Shown: positions 34,628 through 43,845, counted from the stretch's first letter. The stretch: 64,000 bases of DNA from Nostoc paludosum FACHB-159 (GCF_014698835.1 NZ_JACJTU010000010.1:124001-188000); one strand, 5' to 3'. Notes: generated from the sequence alone by a model not told the origin. A program made the numbers and translations.

Positions 34628-36364
34628 CTATTTTCGTTTAAAGTTCTTTTCTATTAACGAAACGCTACCAATACCTTGGAGAATACCACGTCCGATTAAA
34701 CCTAAACCACGACCGATTATTTGGGTCAAAATGAAGACAATGCCGCTACCTAAAAAGGCTACTAGTGATTTTAGACGCGGTGCGATCGCATCACTAAATT
34801 CTAAAATCAGTGTGACGAATAAAGGAATATTAGAAAGTTTTGCTAATTCCTGATTTCGAGGCGCATAAATTGAAGTTTTGGCAATACCACGAGGTGCAAT
34901 TACAAATATTTCGTAGCGACTTTCAAAAATTGCCTGGGCTTCATTAATATAATTATTATAACGATATTTCCATGATAATTCGTTCCTAAATCTTTCAATC
35001 TCCCTTGTGGAAATCAATCGGCTACTATAAAAATTTTGCTTAATAATTTCTACATCTGCTAAAGAATTCAGTAGTGGTTGCACAACTCCATTTGCTATTT
35101 GAATCAAAAAGTTCTCCAAAATCATTGATGCTTGGGTTTTTGCTTCAACGCTGACTGCTGCATAGGAAGCATTATCAATGTACATTTCTGTTTGAAATAG
35201 CAGATAACTATACAATTCAAAAATTAAAGGAATTTTATTGAGAATTTCTGTTTGCACAACTTGAGTATTTTGCAACAAGAGATTTACAATTTCTATATTT
35301 TCTTTCCCTAATTTAATCAAAGAAAATTTACCAAAAAAATCTGTTATTGCTCCTTGCCATAAATCACTTATTAAGGTGCTTTTTACTCCAGATAATTGAC
35401 TTATCTCAATTTGAGAAACCCGCAATTCATCCAATTGTTGAGCCAGTTTTTGCAGGATCAAATAAAGTAATTCCCGCTTTTTTTGTTCGCGCAAAATGTC
35501 AATTTCTAAAGGGGTATCTGTAACGTTTTCTAAAGGAAATTGAAGTTTAGTAATGCAAGATGCAAACAAAGCAGATTGTAACGCTGCTGTGGTCAAGAGA
35601 GGTGGCGGCATTTGATTTTGTTGAATAGCACTACTCAATGAAGGACTTGCAGGCGGCTCATCAGTAACCGGAATCTTGTCTTCTTGCCTTTCTTGTGGCG
35701 AAACCAGCAATTTATTGAGCAACCAACGAGCTGCTAGCAGTTCTCGCCGCTGTCCAGCCAGAATTGCCCGATCTAATACTGGTATTCCGGGTACTTGTAA
35801 TTGTGTTGTTACTGCCGCTAAGGTAGCGTTAATGTAACCAATTCCTGACAAACGTAAATTATTTCGCAGTTTGAACAGAGGGAATGGGGGGTGGGTAGAG
35901 ACGCGATTTATCGCCTCTGTTATTGATGTTTGGGTTGGGTCAAACCAATAGGAACCACCAGCTGCAACTTGTTGCATGGCGATAACTAGCTCAGAAACAG
36001 GCGTGCCTTTGGGAGAGTAGCCATTTACACCAATGGATTTGGCAGCTAATAGTAATCCTTGCTCTTGAATAGAACTGAGGAGGAAAATTGGTAAGTTGGG
36101 GTACAAAGCTATCAGTTGCCGACAGAATTGCAATCCTAGCTGCTGACTGGTGGTAGAGCGACCATTACCTAATTCCAAAACTACCAAATTCACTTGGTTA
36201 GGGTCTTGCCCAGCAATTTCTACTAAAATCTGCAAAGCAGCCGTATAACTTTCTACCACTGCTGTAATTTGCAAGTCAGAAATTGCTTCTAGAGCTACCC
36301 GTAATCCCAGACGAAAAATCGGGTCTTGGTCAATTAGCAGTAATTTTAAAGGGCGATCGCTCAT
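34628..36364 (-). CDS. Receiver-like domain fused to Ycf55/DUF3685
   Basis: A 578-residue protein. Residues 1-135 fold like a response-regulator receiver (LLLIDQDPIFRLGLRVALE, LPIFLLSSIQEQ, GYSPKGTPVSELV), but the phospho-acceptor Asp is Glu (VVLELGNG, about 64). The rest is the DUF3685/Ycf55 domain (to about 540), ending in hydrophobic segments (LKSLVAFLGSGIVFILTQII). Ycf55 proteins occur in cyanobacteria and red-algal plastids. Their function is not settled. Residues 150-160 are read through a GTAGAGACGCGATT-type repeat. The gene is divergent from the NACHT gene across 143 bases. Confidence 0.85.
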   Translation of the reverse strand: MSDRPLKLLLIDQDPIFRLGLRVALEAISDLQITAVVESYTAALQILVEIAGQDPNQVNLVVLELGNGRSTTSQQLGLQFCRQLIALYPNLPIFLLSSIQEQGLLLAAKSIGVNGYSPKGTPVSELVIAMQQVAAGGSYWFDPTQTSITEAINRVSTHPPFPLFKLRNNLRLSGIGYINATLAAVTTQLQVPGIPVLDRAILAGQRRELLAARWLLNKLLVSPQERQEDKIPVTDEPPASPSLSSAIQQNQMPPPLLTTAALQSALFASCITKLQFPLENVTDTPLEIDILREQKKRELLYLILQKLAQQLDELRVSQIEISQLSGVKSTLISDLWQGAITDFFGKFSLIKLGKENIEIVNLLLQNTQVVQTEILNKIPLIFELYSYLLFQTEMYIDNASYAAVSVEAKTQASMILENFLIQIANGVVQPLLNSLADVEIIKQNFYSSRLISTREIERFRNELSWKYRYNNYINEAQAIFESRYEIFVIAPRGIAKTSIYAPRNQELAKLSNIPLFVTLILEFSDAIAPRLKSLVAFLGSGIVFILTQIIGRGLGLIGRGILQGIGSVSLIEKNFKRK

Positions 36365-36507
36365 AGTCTGCTCGATTATACAAGTACTGTTTTTTAATTA
36401 GTAAAAAACAGTTTTGATACAAAACTTTGCCTTACCCATTGTGACTTGTTTTCGCAAACTGAATAAATCGATCATAATTGCCATAGCAGCCTTCAGTTTG
36501 TAATTAA

Positions 36508-39504
36508 ATGAACCTGAGTATTAGGCACTGGTTGGCAGAACATAATATCGCAATCAATGGAATCAGCGGATTTTCTGCGGGGCAATTGGCGGGTATTGCC
36601 TACCGTATTGTTCAGGATATGGAAGTCAAAAGTCTGATGCCTTTTGATATCTGTACTTTGGTAGAGATTTTAGAACTACCCTTAACTATTGTTTACCAAG
36701 AAATCAGGGTTATTTCTGAGTTGACAGCAAGCTTGTTGCGTGGCCTCAGCCAAAAAAAACCTTTAAAGCGTAACGAAGGTACATGGTTAGCCTTTCAAAT
36801 TGCCTATCTTGAAGCTTTGCAAGCAATTTTAAACCAAGAATCAAGCTTGCAAAGACCTTGGCTAGACCGAGGAAGAATACCCAGCCAACCAAACATCCTC
36901 CAAGATCCTCAACTGCAAGGACTACTGAAAACTCTCAGTCCTGGTAAATTGACTGACACTCAAGCTGAACAAGCACTGTCTTTGCTTGCCGGCTCATTAC
37001 TGGTACAACAAATAAATAATGCCGCCATAGCTTGGTTGGTTACCAATGGTGCAGAAGAAGCTGAAGCTAAATTGATAGCACAGCGTTTGCTAAACTCATT
37101 TCCTGGTCATTTGTTGGTAGTAGTTACCGAAAATGCCGCCCCCTTAGCCCAACTGCAAAAATTTGTCCGATTGGGGATTTCATTAGTTAATTCTACGGTC
37201 AGCGATAAAATTGACTTGCACCAAGAAAGTTATCGGGCAAGTTTGATTAAAAATTTGAGTCTACCATTGCTCACAGAATACTTTGCTCTTAAAGATATTT
37301 ATGTAGCACAAAAAGGCTTAATTGTAGAAGAAAGCATTTCTGAACAGGATAAAAAAACTCTGACGCCAGTTGATTTAAAAACATGGGTACAAGAACAACT
37401 AGCTGATTTAGAAACCATCGCTGTTGTTGAGTCAGAACCGGGTTATGGAAAAACTAGTTTTTGCCAACTCTGGGCGGCAGAAGTAGCAGAAAAACTTTAC
37501 CCTGATTGGATGCCGATAATAATTAGATTGCGAGATATAACATACAGCAAAACTTTTACTGAAACTCTCAATTCGGCTTTTCATATTAATCTTTCAACTT
37601 GGTTAGAACAAGAAAATACTCGCTGTTTGTTGTTGCTAGATGGTCTGGATGAACTACCGCCTTCTGCTCAGGGTATAAGAGCAAAAGCAATTTTTATCCA
37701 GCAATTGCTAAATTTTCAGTCTCAGCATCGCCACAAAATTGTGTTAACAAGTCGGCCAAAGGGGTTGGAGGAAATTGACCCAGAAATATTACTTTTATTC
37801 AAGCGAATTGCTATCCAGCCGTTTGATGTGGAAGAATTCAAACAATGGTTTCAGCAGTGGACAAAAGTACAATCCTTACCGATCGCTCAAAATTTCTTTA
37901 CATTCTTAAAACAGGCGGGATTGTTTGGGAAATCAAAGTTTCCAGAACTATCTGTTTTTGTGCGTCAACCTTTAATGTTGCATTTATTAGGCATTTTGCA
38001 CCGTGAAGGGCTGCTAGATGATGAGTTATTGCAATTAACTAGCAAGGCTCCTTTGTTATGGGAAATTCATCATCGCTTGAGTCGCTGGTTATTAGGCTAT
38101 CCGCTAACTGGTGGGATAAAAACTATGCTGTTGCGATCCGGATTTGCTCATATTCACCGGACTCCAGAAGCGATCGCTAATTTACTTGGCCATCACCATG
38201 CCCAAGATTTACTCGAACAAATGCAAGCGATCGCTTTGAAAATTTTACAATCGCAGCGTTATCAAATCAATGGGGAATGGAAGGATTTACCAGGGTTTTA
38301 TTTTGAAGTTAAGGATTGGGAAAGTTCACGCAAAGACGCAAAGACAAGGCAGCGCGTTGCAGGGGTTCCCCCTGTTATAGCGACTGCCGCGCAAAGTAAT
38401 TTGGTTGAGTTTTCCCATATCAAGTTGGGAGAATATCTTTGTGCAAAAGCTGTTGCTGGTGAGTTGAAATTGTTGACTCAGTACCAAGATGAGGGTTATG
38501 GGGCGCTTAGTTTTGTGCTTGATTCTCCCAGTAGTGTAGCCCAACATATTTATAATTTACTGGGTTATGGGATACTGAGTGAGGAAATTGAAGAACTGGC
38601 GATCGAAGGATTACGCAAAGAGCAAAAATATCGATTTTCTTTTGAAGTTTTATTTCAACGCCTTTTGTCTTTCTGGCGTGGTTACTGTCAAGGGCGTTGG
38701 TTGGATGAGGGAATAGCACACAAAGCTTTGACTAATTTTCATGCATTACAAAACCCTGTGAATGTTGAACAGGTAAATGCTGCGGTAGGATTAAATGTAT
38801 TTTTATTACTTTGTGCTTGCTACCGGGAAACAAAAATTCCTTTTTGGCCTTGTGGCAATCCAGTAAATTTGACAGAATTCAATCCAGAGGCGTTAAGTTT
38901 GCTGATTGCTAGGACAGCTGTTTTGCACAAAACTACCTTCACAACCCGAATCAAATCTCTGGCTGGACTCAACTTATCAGGAGCCTCTTTATTGCAAGTG
39001 ACGTTAACTCAAATAAATTTTGAGCAAACAAACTTATCTAATGCGGAATTAATGGGAGCCAATCTCGCAGGCGCAAATCTTCAACAAGCCAATCTCGCAG
39101 GCGCAAATCTCCAACAAGCCAATCTCGCAGGCGCAAATCTCCAACAAGCCAATCTCGCAGGCGCAAATCTTCAACAAGCAAACTTAATGGGAGTAAATCT
39201 GAATTTTGCTAATCTCACAAATGCTTGTTTATTCGATGCCATTCTTAGTGAGAGTGACAAAAAATTAGCCGCCGATAATGGTGCTTTGTTTGTCAAAGAA
39301 TCATTTCCAAAACTAAAAAATTTGCAAGCGCAGCAACCCTTATTGAACGCTAAAAAAATCACATCTAACACAGATGTTAATTGGAACCATCCCGCAACAA
39401 TCGGACTAATTGAAAGCTGCGAAGGCACAATTTTACCAGTAGGTTTATATGATGATGACGCAGTTGATGAAACTGTTTTTGGCAATAATTCGATTAGGGA
39501 ATAG
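36508..39504 (+). CDS. NACHT-type STAND NTPase with C-terminal pentapeptide repeats
   Basis: A 998-residue protein. An uncharacterised N-terminal region (about 1-285) leads to a NACHT domain with Walker A region SEPGYGKTSF (309-318), Walker B CLLLLDGLDELPP (373-385) and sensor VLTSRPKGL. Helical parts include EFSHIKLGEYLCAKAV, a signature of NACHT proteins. The C-terminal part (about 820-910) is a pentapeptide beta-helix (ANLAGANLQQ). STAND NTPases switch on ligand binding and many bacterial NACHT proteins act against phage; this one is not shown to. An in-frame dispersed repeat is read at 38325-38395. No effector domain is recognised at the N-terminus. Confidence 0.85.
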   Translation: MNLSIRHWLAEHNIAINGISGFSAGQLAGIAYRIVQDMEVKSLMPFDICTLVEILELPLTIVYQEIRVISELTASLLRGLSQKKPLKRNEGTWLAFQIAYLEALQAILNQESSLQRPWLDRGRIPSQPNILQDPQLQGLLKTLSPGKLTDTQAEQALSLLAGSLLVQQINNAAIAWLVTNGAEEAEAKLIAQRLLNSFPGHLLVVVTENAAPLAQLQKFVRLGISLVNSTVSDKIDLHQESYRASLIKNLSLPLLTEYFALKDIYVAQKGLIVEESISEQDKKTLTPVDLKTWVQEQLADLETIAVVESEPGYGKTSFCQLWAAEVAEKLYPDWMPIIIRLRDITYSKTFTETLNSAFHINLSTWLEQENTRCLLLLDGLDELPPSAQGIRAKAIFIQQLLNFQSQHRHKIVLTSRPKGLEEIDPEILLLFKRIAIQPFDVEEFKQWFQQWTKVQSLPIAQNFFTFLKQAGLFGKSKFPELSVFVRQPLMLHLLGILHREGLLDDELLQLTSKAPLLWEIHHRLSRWLLGYPLTGGIKTMLLRSGFAHIHRTPEAIANLLGHHHAQDLLEQMQAIALKILQSQRYQINGEWKDLPGFYFEVKDWESSRKDAKTRQRVAGVPPVIATAAQSNLVEFSHIKLGEYLCAKAVAGELKLLTQYQDEGYGALSFVLDSPSSVAQHIYNLLGYGILSEEIEELAIEGLRKEQKYRFSFEVLFQRLLSFWRGYCQGRWLDEGIAHKALTNFHALQNPVNVEQVNAAVGLNVFLLLCACYRETKIPFWPCGNPVNLTEFNPEALSLLIARTAVLHKTTFTTRIKSLAGLNLSGASLLQVTLTQINFEQTNLSNAELMGANLAGANLQQANLAGANLQQANLAGANLQQANLAGANLQQANLMGVNLNFANLTNACLFDAILSESDKKLAADNGALFVKESFPKLKNLQAQQPLLNAKKITSNTDVNWNHPATIGLIESCEGTILPVGLYDDDAVDETVFGNNSIRE
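39058..39177 (+). repeat. 30-bp direct repeat x4 in the pentapeptide region
   Basis: Four tandem 30-base units (AATCTCGCAGGCGCAAATCT plus CAACAAGCC) differing at one or two bases, coding two pentapeptides each. They can expand or contract without shifting the frame. Confidence 0.9.
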
Positions 39505-39625
39505 GGCATTGGGCATTGGGCATTTGGCATTGGGCATTGGGAGGGGACAAGGGAAAAGAATTGTTGCAATTTGTCTCCTTGTCTCCCTTATCCCTATGCC
39601 CCATGCCCTATGCCCCATGCCCAAA
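39505..39625. repeat. GGGCATT-type inverted repeat cluster
   Basis: GGGCATTGGGCATT on the left and CCCCATGCCCTATGCCCC on the right surround a short core, occupying the whole gap between the convergent NACHT and Fur genes. The hairpin may serve as a bidirectional terminator; this is an inference. Confidence 0.65.
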
Positions 39626-40072
39626 TTAACTTTCTTCTGAATTACGATAACCATAAAAGTTAATACTATAGTCAGTAATTCGCACTCCTGTTTGTTCTTC
39701 GATTTGGCGGAGAAAATCTTCTGGCAGTTGTACGTGAACATCCAGAATTTGATTGGTATCTATACAGTTGACATGACTGTGAGAATCACTAATATTGCCG
39801 TACAAACGTCCGTCACAGCGTTCAATACACTCGATGATTCCCTGACTTGATAATGCTTCTAAATTTTGATACACCGAAGTATGACCGATTTCTTTGCCTT
39901 GGTGGTTTAAGCGATCGTAAATCTCTCTAGCAGAAAGATGTTCGTTTGCTTGCCAAAGTAGTTCCAGAATAAAGCGACGCTGGCGACTGACGCGCATACC
40001 CAGTACTTGACACCGCTCTAGCGCATCTTCTAGGGAACGAATTGGTCTTGTAGAAATTGTTTGTTTTTGCAT
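39626..40072 (-). CDS. Fur-family transcriptional regulator
   Basis: A 148-residue Fur-family repressor. The winged-helix part has RVSRQRRFILELLWQANEHL and GHTSVYQNLEALSSQGII; the dimer/metal part has DSHSHVNCIDTNQILDVHV. CxxC zinc-site pairs are absent. This pattern fits the Nostoc FurC/PerR-like branch, which senses peroxide, rather than FurA (iron) or FurB/Zur (zinc), but the assignment is by recollection only. A binding site in its own upstream region was not identified. Confidence 0.85.
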   Translation of the reverse strand: MQKQTISTRPIRSLEDALERCQVLGMRVSRQRRFILELLWQANEHLSAREIYDRLNHQGKEIGHTSVYQNLEALSSQGIIECIERCDGRLYGNISDSHSHVNCIDTNQILDVHVQLPEDFLRQIEEQTGVRITDYSINFYGYRNSEES

Positions 40073-40504
40073 ACAGCTTATTAACTGTTAGGGGAGTTTT
40101 CCCATCTCAATGTTTATGGTTATTCAATATATGCAAGGTTATTGCACACAATTTTTATACCTGTACTTGTGTTTTGGCTTTTGATGCTGCGGAAGTCACA
40201 GGTTGCAATAATGATTTTTTTGCTTTTGATGCCTACTTTGTCAGACCTTAATCTAAAACAAACTCATTACAACTTTAGCTTAAAAATGTCATAAATGTCC
40301 ACCTGAGAGTAGGCATTGCCTTGACAAAAGACCCTTGTTCTGATGGGATGCCATGTTAATGATGTACTAATTTTTGAGTTAAAGGTGTGTAATTATAGCA
40401 GGTGTGAAAGTAATATTTCAATTGATCAAAATTATGCTGTGAGCGGCGATCGCGAGACATTACAACTTTTATGACTGAGGACTTTTTTGCGGAATCTAGC
40501 ATCA
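40073..40504. other. Divergent regulatory region between fur-like gene and crr6
   Basis: AT-rich, no gene recognised. It must hold the promoters of both divergent genes. Short frames inside lack protein-like composition. A HIP1-type GGCGATCGCGAG lies near 40445. Confidence 0.4.
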
Positions 40505-41044
40505 ATGGCTCAAAACTGCTACTGTGTATTCTCGATCCTAGAGTTGAGCATAAAGAAAGTGGCTGCTGAGTCAAAACCAATTGCGATCGCACTCAATAAT
40601 GAATTGATTAACAATTTAGATCTGTCGCCTGCGTCAGTGGCGATCGAACAACTGCTGCAAGATGGGGTCGCGTCCCACGAACAGCAGCTACGATTTGAAG
40701 TCAATTACGATCGAGAACCTGGCGATCCACGGGAACTCTCAGAAATTCCAGAGATTCGGCTATGGTTTGTGCGCCTAGATGCCAAATACCCGTGGTTACC
40801 ATTTTTACTAGATTGGAAGTCTGGAGAATTCGCTCGTTATGCCGCTATGCTAGTACCACATCAATTCAGTTCCCAAGAAGGCATACAGTACAATCCCGAA
40901 GCTTTAGAAATATTTTTGATGCACAAAATCTTTGTCTTGGGCGATTGGCTAAAACAGCAAGACATTCCCAGCTTATCGCGCCTGAAATCTATGGCACAAA
41001 TGCTGGGCTATGAATTAGATGACGCTTTTTTTCAGATATTTTAA
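40505..41044 (+). CDS. CRR6-like NdhI maturation factor
   Basis: About 179 residues. From PIAIALNNELINNLDLSPAS onward it matches the CRR6 family: DREPGDPRELSEIPEIRLWF, YPWLPFLLDWKSGEFARYA, MLVPHQFSSQEGIQYNPEAL and SLSRLKSMAQMLGYELDDAF. CRR6 helps assemble subunit NdhI into the photosynthetic NDH-1 complex in plants and cyanobacteria. The first 20-25 residues before the conserved part are not typical, so the true start could be further in. ATG at 40505 is preferred to the TTG six codons upstream. Confidence 0.85.
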   Translation: MAQNCYCVFSILELSIKKVAAESKPIAIALNNELINNLDLSPASVAIEQLLQDGVASHEQQLRFEVNYDREPGDPRELSEIPEIRLWFVRLDAKYPWLPFLLDWKSGEFARYAAMLVPHQFSSQEGIQYNPEALEIFLMHKIFVLGDWLKQQDIPSLSRLKSMAQMLGYELDDAFFQIF

Positions 41045-41112
41045 AGAATTCAGAATTCAGAATTTAGCAGTCCTTGAAGTAGCGGATTGAGTAGAAAGCC
41101 GCGACCTTTTAA

Positions 41113-41153
41113 TATTGCCTCGTTCCCAGTCATTGGCTGGGAACGAGGCAATA
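41113..41153. repeat. Perfect 17-bp-arm palindrome
   Basis: TATTGCCTCGTTCCCAG and its exact complement flank a 7-base loop (TCATTGG). GCCTCGTTCCCAG palindromes are known as dispersed repeats in Nostoc-type genomes. It lies between crr6 and the GT9 gene, where it may also act as a terminator. Confidence 0.85.
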
Positions 41154-41288
41154 CCTTAAGGCTTCACCTGAAGTTGACACAGATGATAGACGCACGGTGT
41201 TCTAGGTAGGTAGTCGGTTACAATTCTCCACTGGATTGATTCTGAATTCTGAATTCTGAATTCTGACTTCTGAATTCTGTATTCTTCT

Positions 41289-42248
41289 TCAACCACCCCA
41301 AATTTTCTGTAAAACAGCGTTTGGTGAAATATCCGCAGTTTTGCCCGTAGGGGATTTAATGGCTAGGAATTTATCGTTTTTCGGCAATAACTTAGTTGGA
41401 TCGGTGGGGCCAAACAGAGCAATTGTATAAGTTTGTACTGCAACACTGAGTTGTAGTGCTGCATTATCAGTAGACAACAGCAAATTTGCTCCGGCAATCA
41501 TGGCAGTTAACTTGCCAATATCGCTTGGGGCAGTCACCTTGACATCTGGAGAAGACCCCAGAAGCGATCGCACAAACTGGTCATCTTCAGCCCCCTTAAT
41601 TAGCACCACAGGCATATCCGGCTGCTTGTGTTGAAAATCTTGGATAATTTGCCGCCAACTCTCCACAGGATAGATTTTATCCTGTTCTTTAGCTTGAGAT
41701 AACCGCTCAGAACTGCCATGAATCAGGACATAGCCTGTTTCATGTACCCCTAAGCGTTTTTGTTCTTTTTGTGCCCACTCAATATCTGGTTTTGGCACAT
41801 TTACGGCTAACTCTGGTACAGGAGTATTGATACCCAAAGGTTGCAGCAGCTCGTGATATACCGCCGCGCCATATTGGGATGGTTTGAACGGCACAGCCTG
41901 GGTTAGAAAAACCGAACCCTTGCCTTGGTAGCCAATGCGTATGGGAATTCCCGTCAACCAGAGTAAAAGACCAATCGACCAACTTTGCCCAACAGTGATG
42001 GCAACATCGTACTCGCGATCGCGAATTGTGCCCACCAGGTTGCCCCAATCTGCCAGACTGTTACGGTCTTTGAAATCAAAAGCCAGTACCTCGTGAACTG
42101 ACTTGCTGACATGGTAGGCGGCCTTTGCTTGGGGTTCAACAACGACATCTATCTGAGCGTTTGGGTAATAGCGCTTCAGGTCATCTAGAGTCGGAAAGAA
42201 GAGAATTTGGTCGCCAATCCCGCCAGGTACAAGGGCTACTACTCGCAT
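41289..42248 (-). CDS. Glycosyltransferase family 9 (heptosyltransferase-like)
   Basis: A 319-residue GT-B protein of family GT9. The N-terminal LVPGGIGDQILFFPTLDDLK is the classical ADP-heptose-LPS heptosyltransferase start; the C-terminal LTAMIAGANLLLSTDNAALQ and TIALFGPTDPTKLLP match the donor-binding site. It probably transfers a sugar to a lipopolysaccharide core or other surface glycan at the cytoplasmic face; substrate unknown. The start at 42248 overlaps no gene and lies 69 bases from the divergent ispD. Confidence 0.88.
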   Translation of the reverse strand: MRVVALVPGGIGDQILFFPTLDDLKRYYPNAQIDVVVEPQAKAAYHVSKSVHEVLAFDFKDRNSLADWGNLVGTIRDREYDVAITVGQSWSIGLLLWLTGIPIRIGYQGKGSVFLTQAVPFKPSQYGAAVYHELLQPLGINTPVPELAVNVPKPDIEWAQKEQKRLGVHETGYVLIHGSSERLSQAKEQDKIYPVESWRQIIQDFQHKQPDMPVVLIKGAEDDQFVRSLLGSSPDVKVTAPSDIGKLTAMIAGANLLLSTDNAALQLSVAVQTYTIALFGPTDPTKLLPKNDKFLAIKSPTGKTADISPNAVLQKIWGG

Positions 42249-42317
42249 AATATTTATTGACGCTTACTCGCTCCTTATTTTAGGGGAAAATATATAGCTT
42301 AAAGATTGAGGAATTCT

Positions 42318-43001
42318 GTGTATTTACTAATTCCAGCTGCCGGAATCGGAAAAAGAATGGGGAGTAACCGCAATAAACTCCTACTGAAAGTGCGATCGCA
42401 ACCGATTATTGCTTGGACTTTATTAGCCGCCCAAGCCGCCAGTACAATCACTTGGATCGGAATTATTTCCCAACCGACTGACTGGCCTGATTTGAAGGCA
42501 ATTATCGCCGATCTCAAGCTCACCAAACCAGTGGAATTTATTCTCGGCGGCTCCACCCGCCAAGAATCTGTTTACAATGGCTTACAGGCGCTCCCAGCGG
42601 ATGCAGAACAAGTTTTGATTCACGATGGAGCCAGATGTCTGATTACACCAGATTTATTTAATTCTTGTGCCCAAGCCATCCGCGAATGTCGCGGTTTAAT
42701 TGCTGCGATACCCGTCAAAGACACCATCAAAGTTGTCGATGGACAAGGAATAATTCAAAGTACGCCCGACAGACAAAAGCTGTGGGCAGCACAAACTCCC
42801 CAAGGATTTGATGTCAAATTATTGAAGCAGTGTCATGCCGAAGGCGTGCGCCAAGGTTGGGAAGTAACAGATGATGCCGCTTTGTTTGAAAAATGTGGCA
42901 TTCAAGTCAGAATTGTCGAAGGCGAAGAGACAAATTTAAAAGTTACCACCCCACAAGATTTAGCGATCGCAGAATTTATCCTTACGAGTAGGGGTTTTTG
43001 A
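42318..43001 (+). CDS. ispD: 2-C-methyl-D-erythritol 4-phosphate cytidylyltransferase
   Basis: A 227-residue enzyme of the MEP isoprenoid pathway (CTP + MEP to CDP-ME). The nucleotide-binding start LIPAAGIGKRMGSNRNKLLL, the VLIHDGARCLITPDLF motif and the C-terminal VEGEETNLKVTTPQDLAIAE are diagnostic. GTG at 42318 is chosen because a GAGG motif sits eight bases upstream and the conserved protein starts there; a TTG four codons earlier is the other choice. The next step enzymes are not adjacent, but ispG of the same pathway lies at 48942. Confidence 0.94.
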   Translation: MYLLIPAAGIGKRMGSNRNKLLLKVRSQPIIAWTLLAAQAASTITWIGIISQPTDWPDLKAIIADLKLTKPVEFILGGSTRQESVYNGLQALPADAEQVLIHDGARCLITPDLFNSCAQAIRECRGLIAAIPVKDTIKVVDGQGIIQSTPDRQKLWAAQTPQGFDVKLLKQCHAEGVRQGWEVTDDAALFEKCGIQVRIVEGEETNLKVTTPQDLAIAEFILTSRGF

Positions 43002-43007
43002 AGAAGT

Positions 43008-43124
43008 GGGCATTGGGCATTGGGCATTGGGCATAGTTAAGAGGCTCCAAGGGCAGGGGGCAAGGGGGCAAATGAAAAATTACCTCTTTCCCCTCTGCTC
43101 CCCTGCTCCCCTGCCCAATGCCCA
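43008..43124. repeat. GGGCATT heptamers and C-rich inverted block
   Basis: GGGCATTGGGCATTGGGCAT at the left and CCCCTGCCCAATGCCCATT at the right enclose GGGCAGGGGGCAAGGGGGC and its complement. After it come TGACCAATGACTGATGACT-type repeats right up to the scpB start. Confidence 0.7.
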
Positions 43125-43281
43125 TTCCCTAATTTTGAGATTGTCAAAATATTTTTGACATTTTAGGATATGATCCCAGAGACTTGTTGATTGTTAGTTG
43201 TGATTTGTCATTCGTCCTTTGTGAACAACTAATGACCAATGACTGATGACTACTGACCAATGACTATTGACTATTGACTAA

Positions 43282-43824
43282 ATGATTACAGCCACAGCGA
43301 CTAAGATAGAAGCGATTCTCTATTTAAAGGGTAAACCCTTGTCGCTCGGCGAAATCGCCGAGTATGCCGGTTGCGATCGCGCCACTGTTAAGGAAGGCAT
43401 CATTGAACTAATGGACAATTATGCCCACCGAGATAGTGCCCTAGAGGTGGTAGAAACCCCAGATGGTTACAGTTTGCAACTGAGATCTGATTTTCATGAT
43501 TTAGTGCAAACAATGATACCAGTAGAATTGGGTGTAGGTGCATTGCGAACATTGGCGGCGATCGCTCTCAATAATCCCATACTCCAGAGCGACTTAATTA
43601 ACTTACGGGGTTCAGGAGTCTATCAGCACGTTCCAGAATTAGTTGAACTTGGTTTCGTTCGCAAGCGGCGAGACAGCGATTCTCGCTCCTACTCGTTGCA
43701 AGTAACCCCAAAATTTCATCAATATTTCCAAATTGAAGAACTTCCGCAAATACTTTCTACCAACCAAAAGGAAGAACAACTAGAACTAGAACTAGAACTC
43801 AAGGGAGTGGGGAGTAGGGAATAG
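43282..43824 (+). CDS. scpB: Segregation and condensation protein B
   Basis: A 180-residue winged-helix protein, kleisin-binding partner of the SMC-ScpA condensin. It starts TKIEAILYLKGKPLSLGEIA and contains GVGALRTLAAIALNNPILQS and LINLRGSGVYQHVPELVELG, the usual ScpB landmarks. Two winged-helix domains cover about 5-80 and 85-165. The acidic tail (EEQLELELELK) may mediate contacts. The ATG follows directly on a TGACTAATGACT-type repeat, so the promoter may include repeat DNA. ScpA is not nearby. Confidence 0.9.
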   Translation: MITATATKIEAILYLKGKPLSLGEIAEYAGCDRATVKEGIIELMDNYAHRDSALEVVETPDGYSLQLRSDFHDLVQTMIPVELGVGALRTLAAIALNNPILQSDLINLRGSGVYQHVPELVELGFVRKRRDSDSRSYSLQVTPKFHQYFQIEELPQILSTNQKEEQLELELELKGVGSRE

Positions 43825-43845
43825 GGCATGGGGCATGGGGCATGG

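Noticed and set aside
40057-40251. Short frame in the fur-crr6 gap
   Set aside because: Composition is not protein-like and it overlaps the 5' end of the fur-like gene.
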